64,000 nt of DNA from Cereibacter_A azotoformans (GTDB taxonomy: Bacteria > Pseudomonadota > Alphaproteobacteria > Rhodobacterales > Rhodobacteraceae): the NCBI RefSeq assembly GCF_003050905.1, contig NZ_QAOT01000016.1; one strand, given 5' to 3'. Position 1 is the stretch's first letter, and every line of letters starts with the position of its first letter. Shown in pieces: positions 1-8,273 of the stretch. The notes under the pieces were generated by a model that worked only from the letters and a program-made list of their open reading frames with translations, was not told the DNA's origin and searched no databases. The position numbers and the translations under genes were made by a program.

Positions 1-25
1 CTTCGGTGAAACGGCTCTTCTTCAT
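1..25 (-). CDS. IS3-family transposase OrfA, N-terminal end only (cut by window edge)
   Basis: The reverse strand reads ATG at 25-23 followed by codons for MKKSRFTE, the usual opening of the IS3-family (IS407/IS511 group) OrfA, the helix-turn-helix half of the transposase. A ribosome binding site GAGGAG lies a few bases upstream (about 30-36). Only eight codons are in the window, so whether the element is intact cannot be told. No terminal inverted repeat could be assigned between this start and the neighbouring tRNA-Glu. Confidence 0.6.
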
Positions 26-221
26 CGGAATCTCCTCGTCCATCCTGCCGAGAAAATTCTACTTCCGCATCCCTCTAACCTTGGGGAGGATTACCGGCGG
101 CCTATCCAAGCGTGTCGCCTCTTGCCGGGAAATTCCGTGGCATGCCGCCAAGACCCCGGGTGCTTCGACAAGACCAGATCAGTCGAAAACCGACCATCCC
201 TATCTGGATCAAGGGGATAAG

Positions 222-296
222 TGGCAGCCCGTAGGGGAGTCGAACCCCTCTTCCCAGGTTGAAAACCTGGTGTCCTAACCGATAGACGAACGGGCC
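222..296 (-). tRNA. tRNA-Glu (anticodon UUC), CCA encoded
   Basis: Read on the minus strand, the acceptor arm GGCCCGT (296-290) pairs with ACGGGCT (232-226) with one terminal G-U pair. The anticodon stem CCAGG/CCTGG encloses the loop TTTTCAA (265-259), giving anticodon TTC for glutamate. The T arm GGGGT-TCGACTC-CCC is canonical. After discriminator G the genome encodes CCA (224-222). All arms fold without mismatch. Confidence 0.97.
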
Positions 297-314
297 ACTG
301 TGGACTGGCGCGGT

Positions 315-341
315 CTTATGTCGGCGCGCGGAAAGGCGCAA
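315..341 (-). promoter_or_regulatory. possible promoter of tRNA-Glu
   Basis: On the minus strand a TTGCGC hexamer (341-336) and a CATAAG hexamer (320-315) lie upstream of the tRNA 5' end at 296. The spacer is only 15 bases, shorter than ideal, so this is a weak call based on position and resemblance to sigma-70 hexamers. Confidence 0.25.
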
Positions 342-346
342 GAGGG

Positions 347-364
347 AAATTCACGCTTCGTGAA
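347..364 (-). terminator. intrinsic terminator of recJ
   Basis: Two bases beyond the recJ stop the minus strand forms TTCACG-AAG-CGTGAA, a perfect 6-bp stem with a 3-base loop, followed by TTTCCCT. It separates recJ from the tRNA-Glu transcript. Confidence 0.6.
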
Positions 365-366
365 AA

Positions 367-2118
367 TCACGCGCGTGCGGCATCTTCGAGCCGCATCTGC
401 ACCCGCGCGCTGCCCCCCCAGGTGTCGATCTCGAGCCGGCCCGCCAGATGGAACAAGCCTGCGCCGCCGCCTTCCAGAAGCGGCCCGAGCGGGCCGTCGA
501 AACAGCCGAAGGCCACCGCCTCCAGCCGGCCCTCGGCGCCGCCGATGGTCAGGCGCAGGTGCTTCTCGCCCATGCGCCGGGTCACGACGCGCTGGCTGGC
601 CAGGGCGAAGCGCGGGGCGGCGGCGCCCGCGCCGTAGGGGCCCGCGGATTCGATCTGCTCGACAAAGGCGGCCGTGGCGGCCGACGGCATCAGCACCCCG
701 TCGAGCCGCAGATCGGCCGGCCCCGCCGAGGCCGCACCCTGCCGCGCCAGAAGGTCCGAGAGCCGTTCCATCGCCGCGCCAAGACGCCCTTCCTCGACCG
801 TGAGGCCCGCGGCCATCCGGTGCCCGCCGCCCTTCAGCAAGAGCCCCTCATGCGCCACGCGATGCACCGCGGCGCCCAGATCCACCCCGGATATGGAGCG
901 ACCCGAACCCTTGCCGATCCCGTTCTCGAGGCCGATCACGATGGCCGGGCGGTTGGTCGCTTCCTTGAGACGGGCGGCGACGATCCCCACCACGCCCGGA
1001 TGCCAGCCCTCGCCCGCGGCCCAGACCAGGGGGCCGGAGGTGCCGCGCGCCTCGGCCTGGGCCAGCGCCTCTTCGCGCACGCGGGCCTCGATCTCGCGCC
1101 GCTCGGTGTTGAGCTGGTCGAGCCGCTCGGCCAGCGCCGCAGCCTCGCGCGGGTCGTCGGTGGCGAGAAGCCGCGCGCCGAGGTCGGCCTGTCCGATGCG
1201 GCCACCGGCATTGACACGCGGTCCGAGCAGGAAGCCCAGGGCGTAGCAGTTCGGCGCGCTGTTCATGCGCGAGACATCGGCCAGCGCCACGAGGCCCGGC
1301 CGCTCGCGCCGCGCCATGACCTTCAGGCCCTGCCGCACGAGGGCGCGGTTGACGCCTGTCAATGGCGCCACGTCGGCCACGGTGGCTAGCGCCACGAGGT
1401 CGAGCATCGCCATCAGATCGGGCCCCTGCACGCCCTCGGCGCGCAGGCGGCGGTTGGCCTCGACCAGCAGGAGAAAGACCACGGACGCGGCGCAGAGATG
1501 GCCCAGGCTGCCGTCCTCGTCCTGCCGGTTCGGGTTCACCACGGCGAGCGCGGGGGGCAGGGTCTCGGTCCCCAGATGGTGGTCGAGCACCACCACATCC
1601 GCTCCCGTCGCCGCCGCGATCGGCTCGTGCGAGAGGGTGCCGCAATCGACGCAGAGGATCAGGTCGTGCGCCGCGGCCAGCGCCTGCATGGCGGGCACGT
1701 TCGGGCCATAGCCCTCGTCGATCCGGTCGGGAATGTAGAGCGTGGCCGCGCGCCCCATCGCCCGCAGCCAGACGATCAGCAGCGCGGCCGAGGAGCCGCC
1801 GTCCACGTCGTAATCGGCGAAGATCGCGATCTTCTCGCGCCGCGCCACGGCCTGCAGGAGCCGCGCGGCGGCGGGCGCCATGTCCTTCAGCGTGAGGGGA
1901 TCGGGCAGCAGGTCGCGCAGTGCGGGCGCAAGGAAGCTCTCGGCCTCCGTGGGGGGGACACCCCGCCGCACCAGAGTGCGGCAGAGCGCGAGCGGCAGGC
2001 GCGTGGTCTGCGCCATCGCCTCGGCCAGCCGGTCCTCCTCGGGGGAGGGGCCGACCCAGCGGCGCCCGGTCGCGGAGGCCTCGACCCCCAGAAACGCACG
2101 CGCCGCCGGACCCGTCAT
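367..2118 (-). CDS. recJ: single-stranded-DNA-specific exonuclease RecJ
   Basis: RecJ is a cytoplasmic 5'-3' ssDNA exonuclease used in RecF recombination, mismatch repair and base excision repair. The 583-residue product has the DHH phosphoesterase motifs: ADYDVDGG around residue 80, VDCGT, and VVVLDHHLG near residue 150 with the Mn-binding Asp-His-His. The later GGGHRMAAGL motif belongs to the DHHA1 domain, and an OB-like C-terminus follows. Length matches the family. The ATG at 2118 overlaps the glpX stop (ATGA), so the two are translationally coupled; the longer open frame upstream lies inside glpX and was not used. A terminator follows at 347-364. Confidence 0.93.
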   Translation of the reverse strand: MTGPAARAFLGVEASATGRRWVGPSPEEDRLAEAMAQTTRLPLALCRTLVRRGVPPTEAESFLAPALRDLLPDPLTLKDMAPAAARLLQAVARREKIAIFADYDVDGGSSAALLIVWLRAMGRAATLYIPDRIDEGYGPNVPAMQALAAAHDLILCVDCGTLSHEPIAAATGADVVVLDHHLGTETLPPALAVVNPNRQDEDGSLGHLCAASVVFLLLVEANRRLRAEGVQGPDLMAMLDLVALATVADVAPLTGVNRALVRQGLKVMARRERPGLVALADVSRMNSAPNCYALGFLLGPRVNAGGRIGQADLGARLLATDDPREAAALAERLDQLNTERREIEARVREEALAQAEARGTSGPLVWAAGEGWHPGVVGIVAARLKEATNRPAIVIGLENGIGKGSGRSISGVDLGAAVHRVAHEGLLLKGGGHRMAAGLTVEEGRLGAAMERLSDLLARQGAASAGPADLRLDGVLMPSAATAAFVEQIESAGPYGAGAAAPRFALASQRVVTRRMGEKHLRLTIGGAEGRLEAVAFGCFDGPLGPLLEGGGAGLFHLAGRLEIDTWGGSARVQMRLEDAARA

Positions 2119-3080
2119 TTCACCGGGTTGCGGTAGCTCATCCGGCGGACCGAGCCGGTCTTGGACCGCATCAAAATCGTTTCGGTGGTGACCCAGCCCG
2201 GCTCGCGCTTGATGCCGGCGAGGATCGAGCCGTTGGTCACGCCGGTCGCGGCGAAGATCACGTCGGCCGTCACCAGCTCGTCGCGGGTGTAGATCCGGTC
2301 GAGATCCTGGATGCCGGCGCGGCGGGCGCGCGAACGCTCGTCGTCGTTGCGGAACAGGAGCTGGCCATACATCTGCCCGCCCATGCATTTCAGCGCGGCG
2401 GCGGCCAGAACTCCCTCGGGCGCCCCGCCCGAGCCCATGTACATGTCGATGCCGGTCAGGTGGGCCTCGGCGCAGTGGATCACGCCGGCCACGTCGCCGT
2501 CGGTGATCAGCCGGATCGCCGCGCCGGTCGAGCGGACCTCGGCGATCAGCTCTTCGTGGCGCGGACGCTCGAGGATGCAGACGGTCACATCCTCGGCCGT
2601 GCCGTTCTTGGCGCGGGCCAGCGCATGGACGCGCTCGGCGGGGCTCATCTTCAGCGTCACCGTGTCGGGTGCGTAGCCCGGCCCGATGGCGAGCTTTTCC
2701 ATATAGACGTCGGGCGCGTGCAGCAGCGTGCCACGCGGGGCCATGGCGATCACGGTCAGCGCGTTCGGCATGTCCTTGGCGGTGAGCGTCGTGCCTTCCA
2801 GCGGGTCGAGGGCGATATCGACGGCCGGGCCATGGCCGGTGCCCACTTCCTCGCCGATGAAGAGCATCGGCGCCTCGTCGCGTTCGCCCTCGCCGATGAC
2901 GACGACCCCGGCGATGTCGAGCAGGTTGAGCTGGTCGCGCATCGCGTTGACCGCGGCCTGGTCGGCGGCCTTCTCGTCGCCGCGCCCGATCAGGCGGGCC
3001 GAGGCGAGGGCAGCGGCCTCGGACACACGGGCGAGGCCCAGCGAAAGCATTCGGTCATGAAATTGTGCGGCGTCTGCCAT
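2115..3080 (-). CDS. glpX: class II fructose-1,6-bisphosphatase GlpX
   Basis: This enzyme hydrolyses fructose 1,6-bisphosphate to fructose 6-phosphate in gluconeogenesis, and in autotrophs also in the Calvin cycle. The 321-residue protein carries the class II signatures VIGEGERDEAPML (near residue 60) and ALDPLEGTT (metal and phosphate binding, near 90), and late GSGGAPEGVLAAAAL, all typical of GlpX and absent from class I enzymes. The ATG at 3080 has GAGGAAA seven bases upstream; a GTG two codons earlier (3086) is possible but worse placed. It lies 60 bases downstream of hom, behind a hairpin, and is coupled to recJ by an ATGA overlap. Rhodobacter carries further FBPases in cbb operons, so this is probably the housekeeping copy (inference). 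Confidence 0.93.
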   Translation of the reverse strand: MADAAQFHDRMLSLGLARVSEAAALASARLIGRGDEKAADQAAVNAMRDQLNLLDIAGVVVIGEGERDEAPMLFIGEEVGTGHGPAVDIALDPLEGTTLTAKDMPNALTVIAMAPRGTLLHAPDVYMEKLAIGPGYAPDTVTLKMSPAERVHALARAKNGTAEDVTVCILERPRHEELIAEVRSTGAAIRLITDGDVAGVIHCAEAHLTGIDMYMGSGGAPEGVLAAAALKCMGGQMYGQLLFRNDDERSRARRAGIQDLDRIYTRDELVTADVIFAATGVTNGSILAGIKREPGWVTTETILMRSKTGSVRRMSYRNPVK

Positions 3081-3112
3081 GATCACTTTCCTCGAGGGTG
3101 CAAGTTCTCCGA

Positions 3113-3137
3113 CCCCTCCCTATCGGAACGGGAGGGG
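3113..3137 (-). terminator. hairpin between hom and glpX
   Basis: CCCCTCCC (3113-3120) and GGGAGGGG (3130-3137) form a perfect 8-bp stem with a 9-base loop. It begins just beyond the hom stop and ends 33 bases before the glpX start. There is no T tract on the minus strand, so it may be a partial terminator or a processing/stability hairpin. Confidence 0.4.
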
Positions 3138-3141
3138 GGGA

Positions 3142-4428
3142 TCAAACCTCTTCGATGCGGATGGCCACAGGCTCGCCGACGAGGACGCCGGTGGCGCCAA
3201 ACTGGCTTATCGCATGGGAAATGTCGTCGCGCGTGGCCTTGTGCGTGACGATCAGCACCGGGGCGTGGCCGCCCGCGTGGCCATACTGGCGCATCCGGTC
3301 GATCGAGATGCCGGCGTCGCCGAGGGCGGTCGCGATCTTGGCCAGCGCGCCGGGCTTGTCGAGGAGCGTCATGCGCAGATACCAGGGCGCAGGCGCCGCG
3401 ACCTTGGCGGGCACCGCCTCGACGAGGCTGGTGGCGGGGCGGCCGAAGGTGGGCAGGCGCAGGCCGCGGGCGAGGTCGATCACGTCGCCCATCACGGCGC
3501 TGGCCGTCGGGCCTTCGCCCGCGCCGGGCCCGCGCAGGACGATCTGTCCGACCGAGTCGCCTTCCAGCACCACCATGTTGGTGCCGCCCTGAAGCTGTCC
3601 CAAGGGGCTGTCGGCCGGCACGAGGCAGGGGGTCATCCGCTGCTCGAGCCCGCGGCCCGAGACCTGCGCCACGCCCAGAAGCTTGATGCGGAAGCCGAGA
3701 TCGCCCGCATGGCGGATGTCGTCGATCGAGATCTGGCCGATCCCTTCAAGCTGCACCGCGTCAAAGCTGACGCGGGTGCCGAAGGCGATCGAAGCCAGCA
3801 GCGAGAGCTTGTGACCCGCGTCGATCCCGCCCACGTCGAGGTTCGGGTCGGCCTCGAGATAGCCGAGCTGGCGGGCCTCCTCGAAGACATGCTCGTAGGG
3901 CAGGCCCGCGGTCTCCATCCGGGTCAGGATGTAGTTGCAGGTGCCGTTCATCACGCCCATCACGCGGCGCATCTGGTTGCCGGCGAGCCCTTCGGTCAGC
4001 GCCTTGATGACCGGGATGCCGCCCGCGACGGCGGCTTCGAACCGGATGGCGAGGCCCGCGGCCTCGGCCATCTCGGCCAGGGCCTGCCCGTGATGGGCCA
4101 GGAGCGCCTTGTTGGCCGTCACCACATCCTTGCCTGCGGCGAGCGCGGCCTCGGTCGAGGCGCGGGCCGCGCCCTCCGATCCGCCCATGACCTCGACGAA
4201 GACATCGACATCCTCGCGCTGTGCGAGCGCCACGGCGTCCGTCTCCCAGGCGTAGCCGGAGAGATCCGCGTCGCGGTTCTTCGCGCGGTCGCGGGCGCAG
4301 ACGGCGGTGATGGTGACGGGGCGTCCCGCGCGCGCCGCGATCAGGTCCGCGTGGCGCTGGATGATCTTGACCACCCCGATACCGACGGTGCCGAGACCGG
4401 CAATACCAAGACGCAGGGGGGCAGCCAT
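3142..4428 (-). CDS. hom: homoserine dehydrogenase
   Basis: It reduces aspartate semialdehyde to homoserine with NAD(P)H, the branch point to threonine, methionine and isoleucine. The 428-residue product begins with a Rossmann fold (GIAGLGTVGIGV, residues 7-18). It has VTANKALLAHHG with the catalytic-domain lysine, the substrate motif GTCNYILTRM and EADPNLDVGGIDAGHK, and ends with an ACT regulatory domain (from about residue 350, MTLLDKPGALAKIATAL), so threonine feedback is likely from family knowledge. It is monofunctional, with no aspartokinase fusion. The start has GGAGG five bases upstream. It leads the hom-glpX-recJ run. Confidence 0.95.
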   Translation of the reverse strand: MAAPLRLGIAGLGTVGIGVVKIIQRHADLIAARAGRPVTITAVCARDRAKNRDADLSGYAWETDAVALAQREDVDVFVEVMGGSEGAARASTEAALAAGKDVVTANKALLAHHGQALAEMAEAAGLAIRFEAAVAGGIPVIKALTEGLAGNQMRRVMGVMNGTCNYILTRMETAGLPYEHVFEEARQLGYLEADPNLDVGGIDAGHKLSLLASIAFGTRVSFDAVQLEGIGQISIDDIRHAGDLGFRIKLLGVAQVSGRGLEQRMTPCLVPADSPLGQLQGGTNMVVLEGDSVGQIVLRGPGAGEGPTASAVMGDVIDLARGLRLPTFGRPATSLVEAVPAKVAAPAPWYLRMTLLDKPGALAKIATALGDAGISIDRMRQYGHAGGHAPVLIVTHKATRDDISHAISQFGATGVLVGEPVAIRIEEV

Positions 4429-4517
4429 GAAACCTCCGAGAACTGTGGACCGGCGGCGCGCGCCGGGCTGGGATGCGCTGGTCTGTTAGCCTTTCGCGGC
4501 CGGAAGAGCAACGCGGC

Positions 4518-4763
4518 TCAGGGCGCTGCGGGCGCCGCCTGCAGCGCGGCCGCACGGACGCGCAGTGCCGCCGCGCGCGCCTCGAGCGCGGCCTCGGTCT
4601 CGGGAGAGACGGTCGGGGTTCCGGCCTGCGCAAGCAGCTCGTCGAGCGGCAGGAGGGGAGGCGGTGGCGCATCCTCGCGCCCCGCTCGGGCCGCATCGAC
4701 CTCTGGAAACTGCTCGCAGCCTGCGAGAGCGGTCATCACGGCAAGGATCAGGGCAGGGCGCAT
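4518..4763 (-). CDS. small predicted lipoprotein
   Basis: The ATG at 4763 has GGAG eight bases upstream and opens an 81-residue protein. It has a short hydrophobic signal (MRPALILAVMTALAGC) ending in the lipobox LAGC, so Cys16 should be lipidated and the protein membrane anchored. The mature part is proline- and alanine-rich with an acidic start and a predicted helical tail, and shows no domain I recognise. A second ATG four codons upstream (4775) is an alternative start. It is transcribed away from the TetR gene across a 118-bp region carrying an operator-like repeat, so it may be a regulated target (inference). Confidence 0.6.
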   Translation of the reverse strand: MRPALILAVMTALAGCEQFPEVDAARAGREDAPPPPLLPLDELLAQAGTPTVSPETEAALEARAAALRVRAAALQAAPAAP

Positions 4764-4851
4764 CGGTCGCTCCATCGGGCGGGCGGAGATTAGCGCCCGT
4801 CCCGCGGCGGCGACAAGCCCCCGTCCGGCGGCGGGAACGCGGGTCCTTGAA

Positions 4852-4867
4852 CTGAACCACCGTTCAG
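4852..4867. promoter_or_regulatory. TetR-type operator (perfect inverted repeat)
   Basis: CTGAAC (4852-4857) and GTTCAG (4862-4867) form a perfect inverted repeat around a 4-base spacer. It sits 14 bases before the TetR ATG and between the divergent lipoprotein and TetR genes. TGAAC-N4-GTTCA is a common TetR-family operator form, so autoregulation is the simple reading. Confidence 0.6.
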
Positions 4868-4881
4868 ATAATCCTGCGGTC

Positions 4882-5487
4882 ATGGCACGCAAGGCAGGAT
4901 CCCACGCCGAAACGACAGGCCCGCGCGTGCGCGCGGCGGCCCAGACCCTGATCGCGCGCCACGGCTATGCGGCCGTCTCGATGCGCCAGATCGCGGCCGA
5001 GGTGGGGGTGCAGGCCGGGGCCCTCTACCTCTACACGCCCGACAAGCAGACGCTGCTCTTCGACCTCATGCGGCTGCACATGGAGGAACTGCTGGCCGCC
5101 TATGAGGCGCTTGCCGTGCCCCGCGACCCGCGCGAGGCGTTGGCCCGGTTCGCCCGGTTCCACATCGGCTATCACATCGACCGGCCCGAGGCGGTCTTCA
5201 TCGCCTACATGGAACTGCGGAACCTGAGCCCCGAGAACTTCGCCGAGATCGAGCGGCTCCGGCGGCGCTATGAGCGGCATCTCGAGGCGATCCTCGAGCG
5301 GGGGGCCGCCGAACGCGTCTTTGACCTGCCCGACGTGAGGCTCGCCTCGCTCGCGCTGATCGCCATGCTGACGGGCGTGACGAACTGGTACCGCGAGGGC
5401 GGGCGTCTGGGTCGCGAGGAGGTGCAGGCGATCTACGCCGACATGGCGCTGAAGGCGGTGGCGGCCGTCACTCACATCTGTTCGTGA
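4882..5487 (+). CDS. TetR/AcrR-family transcriptional regulator
   Basis: A 201-residue protein with a typical N-terminal TetR helix-turn-helix (about residues 15-60: ALIARHGYAAVSMRQIAAEV then GVQAGALYLYTPDKQTLL). A helical ligand-binding C-terminal domain follows, resembling the TetR_C_33 type. It should act as a dimeric repressor released by a small ligand, which cannot be named from sequence. The ATG at 4882 was chosen because the DNA-binding domain begins right after it; the very long open frame upstream is non-coding shadow over hom. The likely operator is at 4852-4867. Its 3' end overlaps the convergent pilin-like gene by 20 bases. Confidence 0.88.
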   Translation: MARKAGSHAETTGPRVRAAAQTLIARHGYAAVSMRQIAAEVGVQAGALYLYTPDKQTLLFDLMRLHMEELLAAYEALAVPRDPREALARFARFHIGYHIDRPEAVFIAYMELRNLSPENFAEIERLRRRYERHLEAILERGAAERVFDLPDVRLASLALIAMLTGVTNWYREGGRLGREEVQAIYADMALKAVAAVTHICS

Positions 5488-6043
5488 GGTTGGTCTTGCC
5501 CGGACGCGGACGGGTGGCGATGAACTGGTGAAAGGTCCGCGGTTCGAGCGGGGTCGAGACCGGCAGCGAACTGAGATCCATCGCGGGCACGAAATCGACC
5601 CAGGTCTCGACGATCACCGACCATTCGCCATCATCCAGCGAGGGGATGCGCCCCTTGACCCCGGTGTCGGCATTGAGGAGGGCCGTGTTCCAGACCGATT
5701 TCGCGTTGCCCGGAGAGCAGGACCACTGGACGTTGAACCGCTTGTCCCTGTCGCTCCAGACGACGGCGGTGATCCGCATCTTCGCCCCTTCGCGGTCGCC
5801 GATCATGTATTCGAGAACGTCCTGCATCCCCGGAAAGTCCGCAGGGTCCAGCGTGTCGAAGCGCGAGATCATGTCGGCGATCGTGTAGCTGGCCTTCTGC
5901 GTGGTGTTGAGCACGCGGTAGGCGTCCCAGTAGGTGAAGAGCGCGAGATAGGCCCACAGCATGATCGGCAGGACAAGCACCAGCTCGACCACCGCGGTGC
6001 CGCTTTCGTCGCGGCGGAAGGGACGGAACAGACGGTCCATCAT
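5468..6043 (-). CDS. TadE/TadG-like minor pseudopilin (third gene of trio)
   Basis: The 191-residue protein has a short basic N-terminus followed by DESGTAVVELVLVLPIMLWA, the TadE-like (PF07811) pattern: a Glu five residues into a single hydrophobic helix that serves as pseudopilin core and membrane anchor. The rest is periplasmic. The ATG at 6043 overlaps the stop of the upstream gene (ATGA), with a second ATG directly after it. In Tad/Flp systems such proteins prime or cap the pilus. No tadA, tadB, tadC, rcpA or flp gene is near, so its partners must lie elsewhere or it serves a different envelope role. Confidence 0.75.
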   Translation of the reverse strand: MMDRLFRPFRRDESGTAVVELVLVLPIMLWAYLALFTYWDAYRVLNTTQKASYTIADMISRFDTLDPADFPGMQDVLEYMIGDREGAKMRITAVVWSDRDKRFNVQWSCSPGNAKSVWNTALLNADTGVKGRIPSLDDGEWSVIVETWVDFVPAMDLSSLPVSTPLEPRTFHQFIATRPRPGKTNLTNRCE

Positions 6044-6585
6044 GTGCCCGGAGTGTTCTGTTGCGGTTCGTTCACGAAGGCCGAGGCGGCGATCAGCGCA
6101 TAGCCGCCCTTGTCGCGCTGGAGCGACAGGCCGATGCCGGTGGTCGGGAAGATCGGGTCCATGATGAGGCAGACGCGGACCAGCATGATCTCCTTGTCGG
6201 AGCCGAGCACGAAGGGGGGCGGGTCGAGGCTCTCGTCGCGGTCGCTGCACTGGGTCGCGGTGGCGGGCATGGCCCAGCTGTCCGAACTGACCGGCTGAAG
6301 TTCGACCATGATCCGGCTTTCGCAGTCGCCGAGGATCACGCCCTTGTCGCAGATCTCCTTCTTCAGGATCTGCGCGTTCGGGTCGGAGAAGTTGCCCAGC
6401 CGCAGATCCCGCATCGTCATGTCGGTGGCCCGTTGCAGCATGATGAGGCGCATCATCAGCAGGCCGCTTTCAGCCGATGCCATGAAGATCGAGAAGATGA
6501 TCGGCAGCGCCAGCACGAATTCGACGCCGGCCGAGCCGCTTTCGTTCGACGCCCTGCGCCGGAGCCGTGCGAAGAGGCGGTTCAT
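6040..6585 (-). CDS. TadE-like pseudopilin (second gene of trio)
   Basis: The 181-residue product starts MNRLFARLRRRASNESGSAG and continues into VEFVLALPIIFSIFMA, the TadE-like cleavage/anchor segment with the conserved Glu in the hydrophobic stretch (about residues 22-40). The remaining periplasmic part has several cysteines (EICDKG, GDCESR, QCSDRD, VRVCLIM) that could form disulphides. Both ends overlap neighbours by ATGA, so all three genes should be translated as a coupled unit. The function is inferred from family and context only. Confidence 0.75.
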   Translation of the reverse strand: MNRLFARLRRRASNESGSAGVEFVLALPIIFSIFMASAESGLLMMRLIMLQRATDMTMRDLRLGNFSDPNAQILKKEICDKGVILGDCESRIMVELQPVSSDSWAMPATATQCSDRDESLDPPPFVLGSDKEIMLVRVCLIMDPIFPTTGIGLSLQRDKGGYALIAASAFVNEPQQNTPGT

Positions 6586-8273
6586 TGGCTGAGCCTCAGG
6601 TAGCTGATCTGGCTGGCGATGGCCCGGAAGGCGGTCTGGATCTCGAGGCCGGACGCATCGAAATAGTGGCTGCTCCTGGAGGTCGAGCAGTTCTGGATCT
6701 GCGTCTTGCCATTCGCCGGCGCCTCGAACGCGATGCCGAAGATGGTGACATTGTTGGACTTGGCGAGGTTGCAGAGCGCCTGCAACTGCGCGTCCATCGT
6801 GCTGATGGGCGTCAGGGTGCGGAACGCATTCATCTGTGCCGTATAGGCGGCCAGCCGGTCGCTGGATTTGAAGCCGGGGCGCCGGGAATAAAGCTGCCAG
6901 GCGATGTAGGAGGTCCTGTAGCTGGCCCAGACCTGCTGCCAGGTCAGTTGTGTGGGTGATTTGCCCTTTGCCGCGCTGTTGGTCGTCGTGTTGTCGTAGG
7001 GCCAGTAGAATTTGCCATTGCTCAGCTTGAGCGAGAGATATTCGCCGTCGCTGCTGCGGTAGATCGGGGAGTCGCCGACGCGGTAGCCGTCATTGACCCG
7101 CTCTTCCTCGAAATGCTCGCCATCGGTCATCACGATCATGACCTTCATCACCTCTTCGTCGGTGTAGTCGAAGGGGCGGCCATGGAAATAGGACTGGATT
7201 TCACCCGAGCCGACGAATTCCGAAAACATGGGGCGGGCCGATGGGTCCAGAAGCGACAGCCCGACCTTCATTCCCGCGTTGATCGAGGTGGCGCCGTTGC
7301 CCTCGAGCCCGTCGATGCTGGCCTGAAGGCTCGAAATGCTGCCCGTCGGGAGGCGGACCACGTTGGCAGCCGTAGGCAGGCACCAGCGGTTGCCGGGGGT
7401 GGGCTGTGCCTCGGATGTCTTCGGACCCGAATAGGTATCGGGCGGCGTGCCACCTGTCCGCGCGTTGCTGAAGGCCGCCGAAAAGGTATCGGCATTCGCC
7501 GTCATCGGCATCTTCACCGTCCGGGAAAGCCCGGTGCTGGCATAGACTGACGCCGGCATGTCCACGCAATCCATGTAGGTCACGCCGTTGTTGTCGTAGA
7601 TATTGAACTTCTGCCGCAGGGATTTGCCGAGGTTCACCTGACCGTTGTAGGGCACGATGGCGATCGAGATCCGGTGGTTCAGATCCTTCGCCAACATCGT
7701 GTCCACGAATTCCTTGGCCGCGGCCTTCAGGTTCTTCAGCTTGTCCGTGGGTCTGCTGTAAGAGTCGCGGACCATCGAGCCGGACACGTCGAGAACCATG
7801 ACGATCTCGACGTTGGTCACCTTCTGCTCGGCCTTGGTGGCGGCGGGGGCGGTGAGGCTGTCGATGCCCAGCATGTGCGCGAACAGGGGTTTGGTCGGCT
7901 GCTGGGCCGTGACCACCACCTCGCGGTAGTTCAGCCCCTCGTCGTGGTCGATGAGGGTGACATAGTCCGCCTTGCCCGCCTTGAGCATGCAGTCCTCGAC
8001 CACCTCCTCGGGGTCGCGGGTCTGCGCCAGCGCCGCCGCCGTCAGGGCGCAGCGGTCCACGGCCTGCTGAAGGTCGGTGCGCTTGGCCTCGAAGGACATG
8101 ACATCGACCGCAAAGCCGCCGAGCATCAGCATGAGGATGAACAGCATGAGGCCGAAGACGAGGATCGAACCCTCCTCGGACCGCGCGAAACGTGCGGCGC
8201 ATCCTTGCGATCGGCCCGCTGGACAAGCGGTGACGTCGGACTCCCTCGGGACGGAAATGTTGAACTGGGCCAT
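6582..8273 (-). CDS. TadG-like protein with von Willebrand factor A domain
   Basis: The 563-residue protein has a TadG-type anchor near residues 30-60 (ARSEEGSILVFGLMLFILML) and then a periplasmic vWA domain starting about residue 130. There VMVLDVSGSM is the MIDAS metal site (DxSxS), and VMIVMTDGEH is the second metal motif. Such proteins belong to Tad/Flp pilus loci and are thought to act in adhesion or pilus assembly at the envelope. The ATG at 8273 has GAGGA about nine bases upstream; the open frame continues to 8345 through an arginine-rich stretch, a less likely start. It is first gene of a coupled three-gene operon. Confidence 0.8.
   Translation of the reverse strand: MAQFNISVPRESDVTACPAGRSQGCAARFARSEEGSILVFGLMLFILMLMLGGFAVDVMSFEAKRTDLQQAVDRCALTAAALAQTRDPEEVVEDCMLKAGKADYVTLIDHDEGLNYREVVVTAQQPTKPLFAHMLGIDSLTAPAATKAEQKVTNVEIVMVLDVSGSMVRDSYSRPTDKLKNLKAAAKEFVDTMLAKDLNHRISIAIVPYNGQVNLGKSLRQKFNIYDNNGVTYMDCVDMPASVYASTGLSRTVKMPMTANADTFSAAFSNARTGGTPPDTYSGPKTSEAQPTPGNRWCLPTAANVVRLPTGSISSLQASIDGLEGNGATSINAGMKVGLSLLDPSARPMFSEFVGSGEIQSYFHGRPFDYTDEEVMKVMIVMTDGEHFEEERVNDGYRVGDSPIYRSSDGEYLSLKLSNGKFYWPYDNTTTNSAAKGKSPTQLTWQQVWASYRTSYIAWQLYSRRPGFKSSDRLAAYTAQMNAFRTLTPISTMDAQLQALCNLAKSNNVTIFGIAFEAPANGKTQIQNCSTSRSSHYFDASGLEIQTAFRAIASQISYLRLSQ

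Noticed and set aside
3079..5487. 802-codon plus-strand open frame ending in the TetR gene
   Set aside because: Only the last 201 codons (from 4882) have family features; the rest is antisense shadow of hom, a result of high GC third positions.
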